Below, piece by piece: positions 16,846 to 25,085 of a stretch of DNA of 64,000 bases (the first letter of the stretch is position 1; the number at the start of each line of letters is the position of its first letter). The stretch comes from Nocardia sp. NBC_00508 (GTDB lineage: Bacteria; Actinomycetota; Actinomycetes; Mycobacteriales; Mycobacteriaceae): assembly GCF_036346875.1 (NCBI RefSeq), contig NZ_CP107852.1, forward strand, positions 1,798,001 through 1,862,000, written 5' to 3'. Position numbers and translations under genes: made by a program. The notes under the pieces are model-generated. The model saw only the letters and a program-made list of their open reading frames with translations. It was not told the origin of the DNA and searched no databases.

Positions 16846-17710
16846 GGTGTTCGGATGGTCGAAGTCCCCATGCAAGGGAAGTCTAAGAGCCCAACCCCTC
16901 GGCTGCACCCCACCAGATTTGGGGGCGGTATCCAATTACCCTCTCCACCAACTACTTTGCGTACAGGTGCCCGCGCGAAAGCTCAGCGCCGAGCAGCGGC
17001 CCCATCCGGAGAGCGGGTGCGCTTCTGCTCTTTCTACTCGGCTGCCGCTACCTCCCGCCGTCCATCGACATGTGGTTGCCGAGCAGGCGGCCGTGCGTTG
17101 CCCAATCAGCCCCGCCGCTGCCCCGGCTTGTCGGCGCGACTCGTCGCCGACGGGTTGTCCCTTCGCGGTCCGTCGTCGCACGGCCGAATAACCGCGAACA
17201 GTTGCTCGCCGCACCCTGACGGTCGGATGCCGCCCACCGCTCACCTCCATTGGCCGCCACGTCAGCGTCCCCGAAATCACCAGTAGCGACATCAGATGGT
17301 GAGGTTTGCTGAGCCGATCAGGATCGACGCCGAACGTGGCGAGGCGGGAAGCGCCGACAGCCGCACCCGACAACGAGAGGCAGTGTCTTCTTTGCGCCGC
17401 GAAGTCGCGCCAACGCCAGTGCGGGCGCACCCAATTCCGCCACGCACGTGATGTGCGTCATATTTCCTGGTTCGCGCGCATACTCCGGCCGGGGTGCGGC
17501 TGAAACCACAATGCGCAGTTCAGGGCCGTCGCGACACCGGCTGAGGCCGGTGAGCGGAAAGCGGCTGGCCCTGGGAAATTCCACCAGCAGACGGCACTGA
17601 TGGACGGGCTCGGCACCCGCCTGGCGAAGCCTCGAGTCTCCGGTCCGGCTTAGGCCGACGTTCTATGCTGGCTCAGGTATGCCGGTAGTGCGCCGGGAAG
17701 GAGGGCGCGG
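16846..17710. other. Gene-poor region
   Basis: 865 bp with no gene I can support. The left ~120 bp should hold the promoter of the membrane protein (minus strand). A small dyad ACGCAC-N5-GTGCGT lies at 17442-17458. The right end has the GGAAGGAGGG ribosome-binding site of the FHA gene. Open frames of up to 165 codons on the minus strand show no motif and are Arg/Ser-rich, as expected by chance at this GC. Confidence 0.55.
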
Positions 17711-18919
17711 GTGCGCAGTAAACCGTCCACCGTGGGTATCGCACCGGGCGACGGCCTGGTCGTCCGCTTCGGTGCGGTCGTCGCCTACGTGGGCGGCGAG
17801 ACCGCTTCCACGGACCGAATTCTCGGCACCATCGAGGCGGTGGCCGATGTGGAATATCCCGGCGCGGCGCTGGCCAAACGCCTCGCCGCGGTGATCTTCG
17901 GCGGCGCGGCGCAGACGCCGCCGTTCGGTGTGGTCGCGCCGACCGACGACGGAATCCTGATCCTCTTGCGCGGACCGGTCACCGCCGAGATCCACGGCGC
18001 GGAAGGCGTCCGCCGCTTGGACGGCGGGCGCGCGTTCACCTGGGTCGACGAGATCGTGCGCGAACCGGTGCGCCGCATCACGATCGGCGCGAGCACCGGC
18101 GAGCCGCTGACGGCACGGCCCCGTACCGATCTGCGGACGGGCGTGGTCCCCGGCGGCGGCTTCATCTGGAACGCCGCGGTTCGGCGCGCCGGGAAGACCA
18201 CCGAGTCGCGCCCATCCGAGTCCGCCGAGCGGTCCACGGATACCGGACGCTCCGCTCAGGCCGAGCCCGAGGCCACGGCCGCGGCCGGATTCGCGGCGAT
18301 GCCCGAACCGACCGGCGCATCCGACGCCGTCGCACCGGCTCCCCCAGCCGCCCGGCCGACCGAATCGCCGCGGCCTCTTGCCAAACCGCGGCCACCCCGG
18401 CCCGCCGCGGACCGCCCACTGGCCTGGTCGCAGCTACAGTCCGCGGCGCAACACCCGCGCGAGCCCGTCGCCCTGCGCAAGACAGCCGAGAACGGCGGAA
18501 CCCGCGTCTTGCGTCCGGCTGCCCTCGCCAGCGAAACCGGCCATGGCGCACTGATCACCGAAGACGGCACGGCCTACCCTCTGGACCGCCCCTACGTCAT
18601 CGGACGCGGCCCGCAGGTGGACGAATCGGTCCGCGCCGCGACCGCCGCTCCCCTCGTCATCCAGCGCGACCGTCACGTCTCCCGCGTCCACGCCTACGTC
18701 TCGGTCGACAGCGGCAAGGTCTACGTCCGCGACGCCACCGCCACCACCTCAGGCACCTTCATCGCCGCCCCCGACACCGACCAATGGACCCGCATCACCA
18801 CCTCCCCCACCGAACTCCCACCCGGCTGGCGCGTGCGCATCAGCGAACGAATCCTCACCTACCGGGGCGACGACCAGCAGATGGGCACGGCCGATATCGC
18901 GAGTGCGCGCCGCTCCTGA
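17711..18919 (+). CDS. FHA-domain protein
   Basis: 402 residues from GTG 17711, supported by a GGAAGGAGGG ribosome-binding site. An N-terminal globular domain (~1-150; GDGLVVRFGAVVAYVGGE and GGGFIWNAAVRR) is followed by an Ala/Pro-rich linker (~150-245). A C-terminal FHA domain (~285-390) has the conserved elements YVIGRGPQ, RHVSRVHAYV and SGTFI, which bind phosphothreonine peptides. It is therefore a likely target or adaptor of Ser/Thr kinases such as PknG or PknB; the specific partner is unknown. The N-terminal domain resembles those of type-VII-secretion-linked FHA proteins, but no ESX genes are nearby. Confidence 0.82.
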   Translation: MRSKPSTVGIAPGDGLVVRFGAVVAYVGGETASTDRILGTIEAVADVEYPGAALAKRLAAVIFGGAAQTPPFGVVAPTDDGILILLRGPVTAEIHGAEGVRRLDGGRAFTWVDEIVREPVRRITIGASTGEPLTARPRTDLRTGVVPGGGFIWNAAVRRAGKTTESRPSESAERSTDTGRSAQAEPEATAAAGFAAMPEPTGASDAVAPAPPAARPTESPRPLAKPRPPRPAADRPLAWSQLQSAAQHPREPVALRKTAENGGTRVLRPAALASETGHGALITEDGTAYPLDRPYVIGRGPQVDESVRAATAAPLVIQRDRHVSRVHAYVSVDSGKVYVRDATATTSGTFIAAPDTDQWTRITTSPTELPPGWRVRISERILTYRGDDQQMGTADIASARRS

Positions 18920-19013
18920 GAGGGGCGGCTCGGTGGCGACTCGGACTCACGCCGCCCGGGCGGGAAGCGGCGCAGTGCGCCGAGAGCTTGCCTACCGGCG
19001 TAGACCCTGCTCG

Positions 19014-19550
19014 TCACTGCTGGACGTGTTCACTTTCGACGTATTCGGTGTATGGAATCGCTGACCTCCACAAGCGTTCCCGCGCGCCTTGGCAGTATGC
19101 GACGATCGAGGGATCTGTGGTCAAGGCGAGGCCGGACGGTGCACCGGTGCCGTCAACGAGGTTGTAGAACACTCGTTCGTTGTCCATGAGCCACCAGTCG
19201 TCGGATGACATCTCAGCAGCGAGATGCCTTGGGACATAACGGATATCCTCGCCCGCCGCAACATTGCTATCGGTCACCGACAGCAGCCATCGCCGATAGT
19301 CGGTGTGTGGGACCGTAACCACACGGACCCTGCTCACGGAGACACCTCGTGCGGTCGACTCCCGCATGAGGTCAAGCCAGGAATTCTTGTAGGCGTCCGG
19401 TGGCGGCGGCTGTCCGGCCATAAAGCGCCGGAAACGTTCGGATTCCTCCGGTACGCCATAGGAGTCTTTCGTCTCCAGGTGAAATGCTTCCTGCTTGCAC
19501 CCCCGAAAGAGGTCCGCCCATAGCGGCGGTTCACGCTGTATCAGCCACAC
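19014..19550 (-). CDS. DUF6879-family protein, copy 2
   Basis: 178 residues from GTG 19550. It shares long near-identical blocks with the protein at 20453-20986: VSVSRVRVVTVPHTDYRRWL, AAGEDIRYVPRHLA, DDWWLMDNERVFYNLVD and TTDPSIVAYCQG. DUF6879 proteins occur beside XRE/DUF5753 regulators in actinomycetes, and their molecular role is unknown. This copy follows the XRE gene by 69 bp with a different N-terminus (WLIQREPPLWADLF), so it arose by duplication within the locus and is probably co-transcribed with it. Confidence 0.8.
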   Translation of the reverse strand: MWLIQREPPLWADLFRGCKQEAFHLETKDSYGVPEESERFRRFMAGQPPPPDAYKNSWLDLMRESTARGVSVSRVRVVTVPHTDYRRWLLSVTDSNVAAGEDIRYVPRHLAAEMSSDDWWLMDNERVFYNLVDGTGAPSGLALTTDPSIVAYCQGARERLWRSAIPYTEYVESEHVQQ

Positions 19551-19619
19551 TGTAGAACGCCCTTCTCGCTCGGCACCTCGCCCGCTGTTTCATTGTGAGC
19601 TCGCGTTATCTCGGGCGGA

Positions 19620-20456
19620 CTACGAACGCCGTCGGTCGAGCGCGCCCCTGATCAAATCCCTGGCTTTGTCGCCGGTCGCCGACTGTCTTGCAAGAACATC
19701 GAAGGCACGTCCGTAGAGGGCGATCTCTCGAGGTTGGGTGATGGTTATCTCGGCTGTGTGCCCTTCGACCTTCACCATTCGCTTGTCGAACATCGTGAAG
19801 TTCTCTAGGACTACCTGGGCATTCGCCATCAACGGAACAATCCCCAGCGTCACGCGGGGCATACCGATGATCGAATGCAACCGATCGAGTTGTCCGACCA
19901 TCACGTCATCACCGCCCACGGTTGTGTACAGGGAGCGTTCGCTGATGATGAAGTGGAACCGGTGGTCGCGCTGATACAAGACCTGTTGACGCTCCATCCT
20001 TTTGGACACGCCCGCGTCGATGTCGTTGGGTAGCTGGTAGAACTCGATGACGCTACGCAACTTGGCTTCGGCATAGTCGGCGGTCTGCAACAGACCGGGG
20101 ATGATCTGGGGATCGTAGTTGCGGACAACCTTCGCTTCGGCTTCGAGCTTCGCGTACAGCTGTTGTCCGCGTTTGACGCCCGCACCGAGCAAACGTCGGT
20201 ATTCCAGGTAGGCCGCGTCGATGTTGTGAAGCGTGGCCAGAAGGTCGGCAAGCTGCTCGTTCGCACCACAGTGGCGGCCATACGCATGGATGTCGCCGCT
20301 TGATGGTTGGGTCTTCCCATGCTCGATTCGGGAGACCTTGGACTCGTGCCAGCCCTCGTGTGCGGCAAGCTCTCGGCCGCTCACCCCGGCATCGCGTCTG
20401 ATTTCGCGAAGCCGTTGACCGAGAGCTTCCCGCGCTTCCTGTACTGAACTCGTCAC
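19620..20456 (-). CDS. XRE-family regulator with DUF5753 domain
   Basis: 278 residues, the usual length. HTH at ~10-65 (LGQRLREIRRDAGVSGRELA, then AHEGWHESKVSRIEHGKTQP). The DUF5753 domain follows, with its hallmark RNYDPQIIPGLLQTADYAEA and the later FHFIISERSLYTTVGG. The GTG start at 20456 overlaps the upstream DUF6879 stop as GTGA. Such WhiJ-type regulators act with small partner proteins encoded alongside; here the partners appear to be DUF6879 and the 109-residue protein. The likely binding sites are the GCAAGT repeats at 21313-21408. Confidence 0.9.
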   Translation of the reverse strand: MTSSVQEAREALGQRLREIRRDAGVSGRELAAHEGWHESKVSRIEHGKTQPSSGDIHAYGRHCGANEQLADLLATLHNIDAAYLEYRRLLGAGVKRGQQLYAKLEAEAKVVRNYDPQIIPGLLQTADYAEAKLRSVIEFYQLPNDIDAGVSKRMERQQVLYQRDHRFHFIISERSLYTTVGGDDVMVGQLDRLHSIIGMPRVTLGIVPLMANAQVVLENFTMFDKRMVKVEGHTAEITITQPREIALYGRAFDVLARQSATGDKARDLIRGALDRRRS

Positions 20457-20986
20457 CGCCGGACGTGTGCCGCTGAGGTGTATTCGGCGAACGGAGTCGC
20501 CAGAGTCCACAGCCGTGCTTTCACACCCCGACAGTAGGCGGCGATGTCGGGATCCGTAGTCACCGCTGCCCCGGCTGGCTTGCCCGCCTGGTCAACGAGG
20601 TTGAACGCTACCCGCTCATCATCGAACAACCACCAGTCATCTAGGGGGACCTCTCCGGCAAGATGTCTTGGCACGTAGCGGATGTCCTCACCAGCTTCGA
20701 CACTGCTGCGTGTCACCGAGAGCAACCAGCGCTGATAGTCCGAGTGCGGCACCGTGACGACGCGGATGCGGCTCATGGTGACACCGCGCTCGGCCAATGT
20801 CGTTATAAGGTTGAGCCAATCGGTTTTGTCGTAGCCACCGAGCGGCTCCGGCTCACCGTTGAGGAACCGGCGGAACGGTTCGGACTCCTCCGGTTCCGCG
20901 TAGGAGTCCCGCACTTCCAGATGGAACGCTGACGTTCGCGTGTTCTCGAACAGCTCCATCCACCGATCATTCGACCGAAATTCCAC
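20453..20986 (-). CDS. DUF6879-family protein, copy 1
   Basis: 177 residues. It starts MEFRSNDRWMELFENTRTSA, overlaps the end of the upstream 109-residue gene by 20 bp, and overlaps the downstream XRE gene by 4 bp. The three genes are therefore one tightly coupled operon. It contains FHLEVRDSYAEPEESEPFRR, VTMSRIRVVTVPHSDYQRWL and DDWWLFDDERVAFNLVD. No catalytic motif is evident. The overlap-coupled order suggests a fixed stoichiometric complex with the regulator (inference). Confidence 0.87.
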   Translation of the reverse strand: MEFRSNDRWMELFENTRTSAFHLEVRDSYAEPEESEPFRRFLNGEPEPLGGYDKTDWLNLITTLAERGVTMSRIRVVTVPHSDYQRWLLSVTRSSVEAGEDIRYVPRHLAGEVPLDDWWLFDDERVAFNLVDQAGKPAGAAVTTDPDIAAYCRGVKARLWTLATPFAEYTSAAHVRR

Positions 20987-21296
20987 CGTAGTAGTTCCTC
21001 TCAGCCTTCGGCACTTCGATGGCTACTTCGTCATCTTCCAAAGTCAGCTGGTTCAGCGTTTCACGATCGGTGATTGGCCGACCCGTCAACCTGAACGTAC
21101 CTCGGCCCGTGTCCGTCATCATGGCCCCGATGAAGGTGTCCGGCTCCGCGAAACCGGTCAACAGGTGCGGTATCTCCACCGCGCCGGGGTGGCCGGTCCG
21201 CCACCCCTGAACGAGGTAGCTGCCCTGGTCGGTGGCGTACAACGCCGGGCATCCCGTCTTGTCGGAGCCGCCCTTGCCCAGAAAGCGTATGTACAT
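20967..21296 (-). CDS. Small protein of the XRE/DUF6879 operon
   Basis: 109 residues from ATG 21296, with GGGGAAAG upstream. It begins MYIRFLGKGGSDKTGCPALY and contains DTFIGAMMTDTGRGTFRLTG and a C-terminal EVPKAERNYYGG. It is the first gene of the operon with DUF6879 and the XRE/DUF5753 regulator, an order seen repeatedly in Nocardia and Streptomyces. No assigned function; a partner or effector of the regulator is the simplest proposal. Confidence 0.8.
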   Translation of the reverse strand: MYIRFLGKGGSDKTGCPALYATDQGSYLVQGWRTGHPGAVEIPHLLTGFAEPDTFIGAMMTDTGRGTFRLTGRPITDRETLNQLTLEDDEVAIEVPKAERNYYGGISVE

Positions 21297-21517
21297 GATC
21301 TTTCCCCTATCCACTTGCTTGTACCTACTTGCATGCGCATAGCCCATGATCCACGGTGCAAGCACACTCAGTGACCTGTTCAGCAAATCTGTGCAAGTTT
21401 CCGCAAGTGCGTTATGACGGCGGGTGTCAGCTTCATAGTCTCAGGCCCAGGCGCTCGGGGCCGATGAGTAGACCCGACTCCGGGTCGCCAGCCAACGACT
21501 ACGAGCGAGGTGAACGA
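21297..21517. promoter_or_regulatory. Divergent promoter region with GCAAGT/ACTTGC repeats
   Basis: ACTTGC occurs at 21313-21318 and 21327-21332. Its complement GCAAGT occurs at 21393-21398 and 21403-21408, with a near copy (GCAAGC) at about 21358. The two pairs face each other across the promoter region of the DUF6879 operon, as expected for operator half-sites of an XRE dimer or tetramer. Confidence 0.5.
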
Positions 21518-21895
21518 ATGAGACCACGGCCGACGGCGATCGGGTACCTGCGCCGAGATGTTTCCGGTGTGTCCCAGACCTGGGACGAGATCCAAATCCG
21601 CAGCCTCGCAAAGCGACTCGGGTACGAACTGGCGAAAACCGTGGTATTCGGTCCCAGGACGGACTGCCCGTTGAGTCGGCTTCTGAACGTGATCCGGCGA
21701 ATCGATGTCGATGCCGTGATCGTGCCCAACCACCAGCACTTCGGTGCGGATGTGCCGGCCGAGCTGGTGAGAGTCGTCGACGTGATCACGGTCCAGCCCG
21801 AGAACACCTACACACGATGGGCATTCGGTTGCACCGATGGGCGGACGTTTTTGCCAACCGAATACGACTTCTGGATCAAGACCCTTGGTCGTTGA
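21518..21895 (+). CDS. Serine-recombinase-like (resolvase N-domain-like) protein
   Basis: 125 residues from ATG 21518. It begins RPRPTAIGYLRRDVSGVSQT and continues IRSLAKRLGYELAKTVVFG and NVIRRIDVDAVIVPN, which resemble the catalytic core of serine resolvases (YxRVS..Q...). It has no DNA-binding or recombinase C-terminal domain, and the Arg/Ser pattern is incomplete. It is probably a non-recombining relative used in regulation, or a remnant. It is divergent from the DUF6879/XRE operon and shares its promoter region. Confidence 0.6.
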   Translation: MRPRPTAIGYLRRDVSGVSQTWDEIQIRSLAKRLGYELAKTVVFGPRTDCPLSRLLNVIRRIDVDAVIVPNHQHFGADVPAELVRVVDVITVQPENTYTRWAFGCTDGRTFLPTEYDFWIKTLGR

Positions 21896-22013
21896 TGCTT
21901 TGTTGGACTATTCGGCGGCCGACGCGCTGCGAGGCGCCCCGCGAACTCGCCTCGACCGGCTTCGGGACGGGACCGAGAACCCTGGCCGAACCCGGCGGCC
22001 GTCAGTAGGTTTA

Positions 22014-22298
22014 CTATGCCGCAATGTTCACGTGCACATGACCGCCGAACGCTTGTGCAATCTTTTCCAGGGTGGTGAGTGTTGGCACCACATCCCCAGC
22101 TTCGAGGCGCGAAATCGCGTGCTGCTTCAGCCCAGAACGTGCAGCCAGCTCGATTTGGGTCCAGCCCCTCGCTTCTCGCGCCTCTCGCACCATCTTCCCC
22201 ACCCTGTAGGCAATTTCAGCATTCCGGTAGGCCTGCTGATATTCGGGGGCTGCTCGCTGCTCAGCGGTACGACGGTCGAATTCCTCTTGCGTGATCAT
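22014..22298 (-). CDS. HigA-like XRE antitoxin
   Basis: 94 residues from ATG 22298, with AAAGGAGG upstream. The HTH occupies ~38-92 (VREAREARGWTQIELAARSG, then LKQHAISRLEAGDVVPTL), followed by the short C-terminus FGGHVHVNIAA. The toxin-first order and the 19-bp gap after the toxin frame are those of higBA. The antitoxin frame is intact although the toxin frame is broken. It should bind the palindrome at 22674-22693 and repress the operon. Confidence 0.82.
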   Translation of the reverse strand: MITQEEFDRRTAEQRAAPEYQQAYRNAEIAYRVGKMVREAREARGWTQIELAARSGLKQHAISRLEAGDVVPTLTTLEKIAQAFGGHVHVNIAA

Positions 22299-22317
22299 CG
22301 GGACGTAGGCCTCCTTT

Positions 22318-22664
22318 CTAGAGTGTGATGATGTGCTGGTAATTCTTGTCATGCTCCGTTTCGCAGACCTTCCGCGCATGCTTCGCGCGCTCCACCTCGG
22401 CGGATTCCCGCTGCCGCTGCTTTGTGAACGCGGTGAGCATGACGATCACTTGTCCTCCTGGGAACCAGTAGGTAATGCGCGCTTGTTGACTGGTGGAGAG
22501 AGCTCTCGCACTCCATCACCAAGAAAGCGACTGTACGGTTCCCCTAGTCGCGGCCCGAATTCAGCGAGAAGTCCAGCGCGATGGTCTGCCGCCGCACGGC
22601 TGGCGGGGTCCAGGCGGTACAGAAACTCGACTACCTCGGGTTCCGCGAGGATCTCGTACAGCAC
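22318..22664 (-). pseudogene. HigB/RelE-like toxin gene with a frameshift
   Basis: From GTG 22664 the frame encodes about 55 residues of a HigB-like protein (VLYEILAEPEVVEFLYRLDP, then GDGVREL) and then loses homology, stopping at 22446. A net shift of one base near 22500 restores the expected continuation: LSTSQQARITYWFPGG, VIVMLTAFTKQRQRES, and a stop at 22318-22320 just before the antitoxin. Total length would be about 116 codons, typical for HigB. The toxin is therefore probably inactive, unless this is a sequencing error. Confidence 0.78.
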
Positions 22665-22673
22665 AAATTAACG

Positions 22674-22693
22674 GTATCACACAGATGTGATAC
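22674..22693. promoter_or_regulatory. Perfect palindrome, candidate HigA operator
   Basis: GTATCACACAGATGTGATAC: 8-bp arms and a 4-bp spacer. It lies 9 bp upstream of the toxin start and between the toxin-antitoxin operon and the divergent oxidoreductase gene. Confidence 0.7.
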
Positions 22694-22787
22694 TCGGGGC
22701 TGTGATGCCTCGAGGCTCATACTCAGACGAGTGTGATCGAGCTCCGCCCCCGTCTCGGCGCGGTCGGCGCGGGAGGACAATGGCGGC

Positions 22788-25085
22788 ATGCATCGAAACG
22801 GACCGAGCCGGGACATCGACGAGTCCGAGCTGACCGTGACTCCGCCCAAGGCGGAGGCCGCTGGCGTCACCGCTGTGGCGGTGGCGTTGAAACGCTCGGT
22901 CGAGGAGATGGGTGTCATCCGGACCGCGCGGACTCTGGCGCGGGTCAATCAGGTGCACGGGTTCGACTGCCCGGGCTGTGCCTGGCCGGAGCCGAGCGGT
23001 CACCGCCGGCCTGCGGAGTTCTGCGAGAACGGGGCGAAAGCGGTCGCGGAAGAGGCCACGCTGCGCACCGTGACTCCGGAGTTCTTCGCGACGCACTCGA
23101 TCGCGGAATTGAGCGACAAGTCCGGCTATTGGCTGGGCCAGCAGGGCCGGTTGACCCATCCGATGGTGCTGCGGGACGACGACACCCACTATTCGCCGAT
23201 CACCTGGGACGACGCCTACCGGTTGATCGCGGACACGCTGCGCGGCCTGGATTCTCCCGACGAGGCGGTCTTCTACACCTCCGGTCGCACCAGCAACGAG
23301 GCCGCGTTCCTCTACCAACTGCTGGTGCGCAGCTCCGGGACCAATAATCTGCCGGACTGCTCGAACATGTGCCACGAGTCCTCCGGCGCGGCGCTGTCGA
23401 GTTCGATCGGGATCGGCAAGGGCTCGGTCACCATCGATGACTTCGACAAGGCGGACCTGATCATCGTCGCGGGACAGAACCCGGGCACCAACCATCCGCG
23501 CATGCTCAGCGCATTGGTGGGCGCGAAGGCCAAGGGCGCCAAGATCGTCGCGGTGAATCCGCTGCCGGAGACCGGGCTGCTGGCCTTCCGCGATCCGCAG
23601 ACGGTCAAAGGCGTCACCACCGGCGTGCCGATCGCCGACGACTTCTTGCAGATCCGCCTCGGTGGTGACATGGCGCTGTTCCAAGCGCTGGGCCGCCTGC
23701 TGCTGGAAGCCGAGGACCGGGCGCCGGGGACGGTCGTCGACCGGGACTTCCTCGATACCCACTGCGGTGGCTACGCCGACTACGAAAAGCACGTCCGCGC
23801 GGTCGATTTCGACACGGCGCTGGCGGCGACCGGTCTGAGCACGACGGAACTCGAGCACACCGCCGAACTGTTCGCGCGATCGACGAACATCATCATCTGC
23901 TGGGCGATGGGCCTCACCCAGCAGACACACGCCGTGGCCACCATCGAGGAGGCCACGAACCTGCTGCTGCTGCGGGGCATGATCGGCAAACCAGGCGCGG
24001 GCGTCTGTCCGGTGCGCGGCCACTCGAACGTCCAAGGCGATCGCACGATGGGCATCTGGGAGCAGATGCCGGGCACCTTCCTCGACGCCATCGACCGCGA
24101 ATTCGGCATCACCAGCCCGCGCGAACACGGATTCGACACCGTCGCGGCCATCCGCGCCATGCGCGACGGTCGCGCGAAAGTCTTCGTCGGCATGGGCGGC
24201 AACTTCGTCTCCGCCACCCCCGACACCACGGTGACCGAGGCCGCCCTGCGCGGCTGCGCACTCACCGTGCAGGTCTCCACCAAGCTCAACCGCAGTCACG
24301 TCGTGCACGGCCGGACCGCGCTGATCCTGCCCACCCTTGGCCGTACCGACCTCGACCTGTCCCAGGACGGCAGCAAGCGGCAGGTGTCGGTGGAGGATTC
24401 GATGTCGATGGTGCATCTGTCCACCGGGCGGCTGAAGCCGGTCAGCGACCGACTCCGCAGCGAAGTCGCGATCGTCTGCGAACTCGCGCAGGAGTTGTTC
24501 GGCGCGGACCATCCCGTGCCGTGGGCACGGTTCGCCCGTGACTACGACGCCATTCGCGACGCCATCTCCCGTGTGGTGCCCGGCTGCGCGGATTACAACA
24601 CCAAAGTCAGGCAGCGCAACGGATTCCAGCTCCCGCACCCGCCGCGGGACCGCCGTGAATTCCGCACCGCCACCGGTAAGGCCAACTTCGCCGTCAACGA
24701 GCTCACCTGGCTACCGGTGCCCGAGGGCAGGCTGATCCTGCAGACGCTGCGCAGCCACGACCAGTACAACACCACCATCTACGGCCTCGACGACCGCTAC
24801 CGCGGCGTGCACGGCGGCCGCAAGGTGGTGCTCGTACACCCCGACGACATCACCACGTTCGGCTTCGCCGACGGCGACCTGGTGGACGTGGTCTCCGAGT
24901 GGACCGACGGCACCGAACGCCGCGTCGAAGGCTTCCGCCTGGTCTCCTACCCCACCCCGCGCGGCAACGCCGCCGCCTACTACCCCGAGACCAACCCCCT
25001 GGTGCCGCTGGACCATGTCGCGGCGCGGTCGAATACGCCCGTCGCCAAAGCTGTCACCGTCCGCTTCGAGCCGAGCACCTCATGA
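22788..25085 (+). CDS. Molybdopterin oxidoreductase of the FdhF/YdeP family
   Basis: 765 residues. Molybdopterin core signatures are VFYTSGRTSNEAAFLYQLLV, IIVAGQNPGTNHPRML and PGAGVCPVRGHSNVQGDRTM, with the dinucleotide-binding C-terminal domain at the end. NMCHES (Cys195) occupies the place of the selenocysteine of E. coli FdhF, so Cys is the likely molybdenum ligand. CPGC (61-64) is present, but the four-cysteine cluster motif of classical formate dehydrogenases is not obvious. The substrate is uncertain; formate oxidation or acid-stress roles have been proposed for relatives. It overlaps fdhD by 4 bp (ATGA). Confidence 0.9.
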   Translation: MHRNGPSRDIDESELTVTPPKAEAAGVTAVAVALKRSVEEMGVIRTARTLARVNQVHGFDCPGCAWPEPSGHRRPAEFCENGAKAVAEEATLRTVTPEFFATHSIAELSDKSGYWLGQQGRLTHPMVLRDDDTHYSPITWDDAYRLIADTLRGLDSPDEAVFYTSGRTSNEAAFLYQLLVRSSGTNNLPDCSNMCHESSGAALSSSIGIGKGSVTIDDFDKADLIIVAGQNPGTNHPRMLSALVGAKAKGAKIVAVNPLPETGLLAFRDPQTVKGVTTGVPIADDFLQIRLGGDMALFQALGRLLLEAEDRAPGTVVDRDFLDTHCGGYADYEKHVRAVDFDTALAATGLSTTELEHTAELFARSTNIIICWAMGLTQQTHAVATIEEATNLLLLRGMIGKPGAGVCPVRGHSNVQGDRTMGIWEQMPGTFLDAIDREFGITSPREHGFDTVAAIRAMRDGRAKVFVGMGGNFVSATPDTTVTEAALRGCALTVQVSTKLNRSHVVHGRTALILPTLGRTDLDLSQDGSKRQVSVEDSMSMVHLSTGRLKPVSDRLRSEVAIVCELAQELFGADHPVPWARFARDYDAIRDAISRVVPGCADYNTKVRQRNGFQLPHPPRDRREFRTATGKANFAVNELTWLPVPEGRLILQTLRSHDQYNTTIYGLDDRYRGVHGGRKVVLVHPDDITTFGFADGDLVDVVSEWTDGTERRVEGFRLVSYPTPRGNAAAYYPETNPLVPLDHVAARSNTPVAKAVTVRFEPSTS

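Noticed and set aside
16936..17430. 164-codon minus-strand ORF in the gene-poor region
   Set aside because: Ser/Arg/Trp/Cys-rich, no ribosome-binding site and no recognisable motif.
17442..17458. ACGCAC-N5-GTGCGT dyad as an operator
   Set aside because: The nearest start codon is about 250 bp away and the arms are only six bases; it may be chance.
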